This document shows positions 7,840 to 10,824 of a stretch of 10,824 bases of DNA, piece by piece. The position numbers and the translations under genes were made by a program. How positions within the stretch are numbered: the stretch's first letter is position 1; every line of letters starts with the position of its first letter. The stretch spans positions 1-10,824 of the forward strand of contig JAEWBA010000156.1 in the NCBI GenBank assembly GCA_023391395.1, written 5' to 3'. The notes beneath the pieces were generated by a model, which searched no databases, was not told where the DNA came from, and saw nothing but the letters and a program-made list of their open reading frames with translations. Source of the stretch: Pseudomonadota bacterium. GTDB taxonomy: Bacteria > Pseudomonadota > Gammaproteobacteria > Burkholderiales > Burkholderiaceae_D.

Positions 7840-7928
7840 GGGTCTCGTCAGGCTGCAGTTCAGTTTTATGTACGGCAGGGCCGGGTCGACGGCATTGCCG
7901 GACTGGCAAATGTCAGAGCTTCCTAAAG

Positions 7929-7975
7929 GTAACATAGATCGTCACCCCGAAGGGCGATCCCCGCAGGAATGTTAC
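7929..7975 (-). promoter_or_regulatory. Nested inverted repeat in the leader of the STAS gene
   Basis: This lies in the gap between the receptor stop (8006) and the STAS gene. On the - strand the outer arms GTAACAT (7975-7969) and ATGTTAC (7935-7929) are exact complements. Inside, GATCG (7959-7955) pairs with CGATC (7941-7937), and CCC-TTCG-GGG (7954-7945) forms a stable UUCG-type tetraloop hairpin. The 3' outer arm begins with the alternative start codon ATG 7935, and GGGGTGA in the inner hairpin would be its ribosome site. RNA folding here could hide that start. No T run follows on the - strand, so it is not a normal terminator for the receptor gene. It may be chance or an mRNA stability element. 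Confidence 0.35.
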
Positions 7976-8005
7976 GTTTTTCAGAATTTTCGGCGTTCAG
8001 GCTTT

Positions 8006-10012
8006 TTAAAAGCGGGTGCGCACCCCGACGATGAAATTTCTGCCCGGTTGCGGCGCAACATCGCGCAGGATGGAAGTCGACAGCCGGATGTCGCGATTGA
8101 GAAGGTTCCTGGCAATGGCAAACACGCTCACATGATGTCCGCCGGCCCGCCATCCATAGGAAGCGCTCGCGTCAAGCTGAGTGTAGGAGGGTGTCGGCGC
8201 TCCCTCGAAGGCTGCGAGCCGATTCTGTCCTTGCGCATGGACGACCGAGATGCCGCCGCGCCAGCCGCCTTGCTTGTAATTGGCATCGAGTCCGAAGCGG
8301 GTGGCCGGTTGCAACGGCAGGTTTCCGGCGCCGTCCAGAGTGCCGCGCGAAGTGTCGGCGAAGCCGCGCCATGAAAAGCCGTTGCCGTTCAGGTTGTAGC
8401 TGATTTCCAGCTCGGCGCCGCGTATGGTGGCGTCGCCTTGCGACCAGAAGCGCCGCAGGAATTCGGCGTCCGGATCCAGGCTGCCATCTTCGTCGACCAG
8501 GGTGCCGTCGAGGCGGCCGAACACGAAATTCCGGACGCGGTTATGAAACAGATTGGCTTTCCAGCGCAGCAGTCCTTCGGTTTTTTGCAGGCTCAACTCG
8601 ATGTTGCGCGAGGTTTCCTTACCCAGTGCGGCATCGCCGATGTCGAAGGTGGCCGTCGATTCATGCGGGCCGTTGGAATACAGCTCTTCGGTGCTGGGCG
8701 CGCGCTGCGCCATCGAGAAGGTCGCGCCGGCGCCATAGCCCGGCAGGAAGGTCCACAAGCCGCCTATCGAATAGGAGGCCAGGGAGAAGCGGCGCGCGGC
8801 AAGGTCTGTGCCTTCCGGATTGCGCCTGACCGATTCCAGGCGCAGCCCGGCACTGGCGCGCACTGGGCCGAAGTCGCGTTCCTCGACCAGGAATGCGGCG
8901 ATCGACGATGACTTGGTGATGGGAATCGTGTCCGGCCTACCCGTTTCCGCGGCCAAGGCAGACAGCCTGCCGTGCTCAGTCTGCAAGCCGAAGCTGCCGC
9001 GCCAGCCGGCAAGCGGTGCATGCACCCATTCCCAGCGCGATTCCAGCGCCCGGTTTCGGAAATCCGTGGCCGGCGTGCCGTCCTCTTCTTTTTCGATGTG
9101 CCGGTAGTCGGTGGCGCCGAGCCTGAAGCGGAAGGATTCGAATCCGTTCCAAGGTTGCCGGATCAAGCCATCGACATCGAAGCGTTGCTGCGACAGATCG
9201 ATGAAGGAGCGCTCTGCAGTAGGAATGCCATAGCGATCATCGAGGGTCGCGATGGAGGTGCCGACATATCCCCACGAGGCGATGTGCGAGATGCCGAACC
9301 CCAGACTGTGCGAACGGGTGAAGGAAGAGGGCAGAGTTCCGCTTGCAGAAGCGCTGTCCCCGAGCACGGCATGGCCGGGAATGCGGTAGTCATTGCTGCT
9401 TCGCGCATGGCCGTCGACATGCAAGCCCAGGGTGTCTGTGGCGCCGTCGACCGAGAAGGAAAGATTCCTTGCCTTGTCGACCGTGCCGAAGCGCAATTCC
9501 GCTTCGCCCGTAGGGCGCGGCAGCAGCTCCGTCGGAATGCGCTCGTTCACGACATTGACGAGGCCGCCGATGGCGCCCGAGCCGTAGAGGAGTGCCGCCG
9601 GTCCGCGCAGTATCTCGATCTGGCGGGCGCTGGAAGTCTCGACTGCAACGGCGTGGTCATTGGACATGGTCGAAACATCGGACACTGCCATGCCGTTCTG
9701 CAGGATTTTGACGCGCGGGCCTTCGAGCCCCCGAATGACGGGACGTGAAGCCCTCGCGCCGAAGCTGGTGGCGGATACGCCGAGCTCGTGCATCAAAGTG
9801 GCGCCGAGCGAACCGGCCTCTTTGGCGCGCAGCTCGTCGCCGGACAAGACCTTGGCCGGTGCGATGATCTGGGCCGTTTCGTCGGCACCGAAGGGTGTGG
9901 CGGTGACGGTAACGGTCGGCAGTGTTTTATCTTGGGTTTGCGCCCACACGATGGAAGGCGCAGCCAGCATGAGCGCGATAGCGCTTGCCAGCGTCTTGCG
10001 TTGGAAAGTCAT
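8006..10012 (-). CDS. TonB-dependent outer-membrane receptor, ZnuD-like
   Basis: The 668-aa product is a TonB-dependent receptor, a gated 22-strand barrel that imports scarce metal or a metal complex with energy from TonB-ExbBD. A signal peptide is visible (residues 1-24, ending SIVWA before QTQ), followed by a TonB box-like LPTVTVTA at 31-38. The plug contains SRPVIRGLEGPRVKILQNG, a DHAVAVETSSARQIEILRGP segment and LLYGSGAIGGLVNVV. Barrel motifs include DDRYGIP, DYRHIEKE, RAPSTEELYSNGPHESTATF and NLLNRDIR, and the protein ends in Phe, as outer-membrane proteins do. These motifs resemble Neisseria ZnuD throughout, so zinc is the most likely substrate. The long His/Asp-rich loop of ZnuD after the DxYGxP region is absent, so another metal or ligand is possible. 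ATG 10012 has AGGA 6 nt upstream. It follows a small His/Cys protein and dksA. Confidence 0.9.
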   Translation of the reverse strand: MTFQRKTLASAIALMLAAPSIVWAQTQDKTLPTVTVTATPFGADETAQIIAPAKVLSGDELRAKEAGSLGATLMHELGVSATSFGARASRPVIRGLEGPRVKILQNGMAVSDVSTMSNDHAVAVETSSARQIEILRGPAALLYGSGAIGGLVNVVNERIPTELLPRPTGEAELRFGTVDKARNLSFSVDGATDTLGLHVDGHARSSNDYRIPGHAVLGDSASASGTLPSSFTRSHSLGFGISHIASWGYVGTSIATLDDRYGIPTAERSFIDLSQQRFDVDGLIRQPWNGFESFRFRLGATDYRHIEKEEDGTPATDFRNRALESRWEWVHAPLAGWRGSFGLQTEHGRLSALAAETGRPDTIPITKSSSIAAFLVEERDFGPVRASAGLRLESVRRNPEGTDLAARRFSLASYSIGGLWTFLPGYGAGATFSMAQRAPSTEELYSNGPHESTATFDIGDAALGKETSRNIELSLQKTEGLLRWKANLFHNRVRNFVFGRLDGTLVDEDGSLDPDAEFLRRFWSQGDATIRGAELEISYNLNGNGFSWRGFADTSRGTLDGAGNLPLQPATRFGLDANYKQGGWRGGISVVHAQGQNRLAAFEGAPTPSYTQLDASASYGWRAGGHHVSVFAIARNLLNRDIRLSTSILRDVAPQPGRNFIVGVRTRF

Positions 10013-10018
10013 GACGAT

Positions 10019-10022
10019 TCCT
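10019..10022 (-). promoter_or_regulatory. Ribosome binding site of the TonB receptor gene
   Basis: AGGA on the - strand lies 6 nt before ATG 10012 and supports that start, which also gives a complete signal peptide. The rest of the 75-nt gap to the upstream gene (10013-10087) shows a GC-rich imperfect hairpin at 10046-10065 without a T run, and no clear promoter or Zur-type palindrome. Confidence 0.65.
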
Positions 10023-10087
10023 GGATGAAAGGCGAATGAAAGCGGCCCGGCGCTCAGGGCGCGGGACGGCGTCGAATCGGGAAAACG

Positions 10088-10423
10088 TCAGACTGCGGGA
10101 GGGGCGCGGGAAGAGAAGAAGTTGGCGGGCGGCGCATCCCAGCAGAGAAAGGCCGCCCATAGGGCGAGTACGCGTGCGCTCGACGTCAGGCCGGCATTGA
10201 ATGCAGCGAAGTGAACGACGTCTCCGACGCTGGCGGCATCGAAGGCGGCGCAGGAATGAAATTCGCTGCGTTCACCGCTTTTTGCGGAAGCACTCGCTCC
10301 GTGATCGTACAGGAGGGAGGCATGGGCGACGCGGTGCGCCATGCCGATCCATTGCGCAAGCAGCAAGGTCAGCGCCAGCAACAGCAGGGCTGCGCCGTGC
10401 GGCCTGATGCGGACACAGTGCAT
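10088..10423 (-). CDS. Small His/Cys-containing membrane or exported protein (DUF2946-like)
   Basis: The function is not known. The 111-aa product has a hydrophobic segment at about 11-28 that could be a signal peptide or membrane anchor, then HRVAH (30-34), DHG (40-42) and HSCAAFDAAS (56-65). A second hydrophobic stretch lies at about 83-95, and the end is SSRAPPAV. This pattern (leader with QWxG..HR..H, a HxC-A-x-FD motif, C-terminal RAPP) resembles small DUF2946-type proteins that I recall next to TonB receptors in Burkholderiales. The His and Cys residues could bind metal, but this is inference. ATG 10423 is chosen because it leaves a clean hydrophobic leader and does not overlap dksA; no strong ribosome site precedes it. 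The frame is open upstream into dksA, but that part is a shadow. It lies 35 nt after dksA and 75 nt before the receptor gene, so co-transcription is likely. Confidence 0.7.
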   Translation of the reverse strand: MHCVRIRPHGAALLLLALTLLLAQWIGMAHRVAHASLLYDHGASASAKSGERSEFHSCAAFDAASVGDVVHFAAFNAGLTSSARVLALWAAFLCWDAPPANFFSSRAPPAV

Positions 10424-10458
10424 GGATCGACGAGGGCGCGTCGGAGCGAATCCGCCGC

Positions 10459-10824
10459 TCAGTCGCCGTAGAGCTTTTGCTTGAGCTCGCGGCGCTGCTG
10501 CGCTTCCAGCGACAGGGTCGCGGTCGGGCGCGCCAGCAGTCGCGGAATGCCGATGGGTTCGCCGGTTTCTTCGCACCAGCCATACTCGCCGGCATCGATG
10601 CTGGCGATCGCCTGCTGGACTTTCTTGAGGAGCTTGCGCTCGCGGTCGCGCGTACGCAATTCCAACGCATGCTCTTCTTCGATGGTCGCACGGTCCGCCG
10701 GGTCAGGCACGAGCACGGTTTCGCGCAGATGTTCCGTGGTCTCATCCGCGTTCTTGAGCAAGTCTTGTTCGAGCTGCTGCAGGCGTGCCTTGAAAAAGGC
10801 TAGTTGCGCCTCGTTCATGTAATC
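10459..10824 (-). CDS. dksA: RNA polymerase-binding regulator DksA (5' end outside window)
   Basis: DksA binds the RNA polymerase secondary channel and, with ppGpp, adjusts rRNA and amino-acid promoters. The visible part is 121 codons. The frame continues to the window edge as Asp-Tyr before the Met at 10818. Burkholderiales DksA has the same D-Y-M-N-E-A-Q segment internally, so that Met is not the true start and the N-terminus is missing. The coiled-coil tip keeps DPADRA (the D-x-x-D-x-A motif needed for activity), followed by ELRTRDRERKLLKKV. The zinc-finger region reads CEETGEPIGIPRL then TATLSLEAQ, so three of the four zinc Cys of E. coli DksA are replaced by Thr, Ser and Ala. This matches zinc-independent DksA types. 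The downstream genes on the same strand are the small His/Cys protein and the ZnuD-like receptor; no terminator is evident after its stop. Confidence 0.96.
   Translation of the reverse strand, partial: DYMNEAQLAFFKARLQQLEQDLLKNADETTEHLRETVLVPDPADRATIEEEHALELRTRDRERKLLKKVQQAIASIDAGEYGWCEETGEPIGIPRLLARPTATLSLEAQQRRELKQKLYGD

Noticed and set aside
7890..7900. Short palindrome CGGCATTGCCG upstream of the STAS gene as a regulator site
   Set aside because: Eleven bases with common GC-rich arms; expected by chance and not linked to a convincing promoter.
8009..8024. Palindrome GGGTGCGCACCC near the 3' end of the receptor gene followed by TTTT on the - strand, considered as a terminator
   Set aside because: Usable stem is only 4 bp with a 4-nt loop, it lies within the last codons, and the T run is four bases that include the stop codon; too weak to call.
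10024..10045. Imperfect tandem repeat GATGAAAGGCG / AATGAAAGCGG upstream of the receptor gene, considered as an operator
   Set aside because: Only seven consecutive bases are shared, it is not palindromic and it does not resemble a Zur or Fur site.
10046..10065. GC-rich hairpin between the small gene and the receptor gene
   Set aside because: The stem has a bulge and no T run follows on the - strand; it may fold but I cannot support a terminator.
10088..10576. Longer 162-codon form of the small His/Cys gene starting inside dksA
   Set aside because: The extra 51 residues are Arg/Ala-rich, overlap the dksA coding region and resemble an antiphase shadow; ATG 10423 gives a normal hydrophobic leader.

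Overview
The window is about 10.8 kb of GC-rich bacterial chromosome, densely coded, with no mobile elements, tRNAs, rRNAs or CRISPR. The gene set suggests a betaproteobacterium of the Burkholderiales, probably Oxalobacteraceae. The reasons are a DksA with the cysteine-poor finger and Asp-Tyr-Met-Asn-Glu-Ala N-terminal region I recall from that order, an HslV starting Met-Glu-Gln-Phe-His-Gly before the catalytic Thr, and a gspD-E-F-C gene order. The family assignment is inference from memory; no search was run.

Left part (+ strand, 1-4133): the end of a type II secretion operon. It holds the C-terminal third or so of secretin GspD, then complete GspE (ATPase), GspF (inner-membrane platform) and a GspC-like clamp protein with a homology-region domain and a long Pro/Ala/Gln tail. 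The genes are 3 to 12 nt apart and probably form one transcript. The pseudopilin and gspL/M genes are not here.

Middle part (- strand, 7935 to 4134): a gene for a protein with two STAS-like domains, then hslV and hslU (the ATP-dependent HslVU protease), then a 67-aa very basic protein. hslVU has a strong sigma-32-type heat-shock promoter candidate just upstream of hslV and a clear intrinsic terminator just after hslU. The small basic gene starts directly behind that terminator. It converges with gspC so tightly that the two stop codons form one TGATCA palindrome.

Right part (- strand, 10824 to 8006): dksA (its 5' end runs off the window), a small His/Cys-containing membrane or secreted protein resembling DUF2946-type proteins, and a TonB-dependent outer-membrane receptor most like the zinc receptor ZnuD but without its His-rich loop. 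A zinc-independent type of DksA beside a ZnuD-like receptor suggests a metal-homeostasis locus, which is inference.

No gene-free stretch exceeds 300 bases. The longest is the roughly 166-nt gap at 7840-8005 between the receptor gene and the STAS gene, which holds a nested inverted repeat that could fold over a possible translation start. Nothing here is a clearly new system. The points most worth a second look are the duplicated helical-plus-STAS architecture, the structured leader of that gene, the terminator/start junction at 4337-4377, and the dksA-small protein-receptor cluster.
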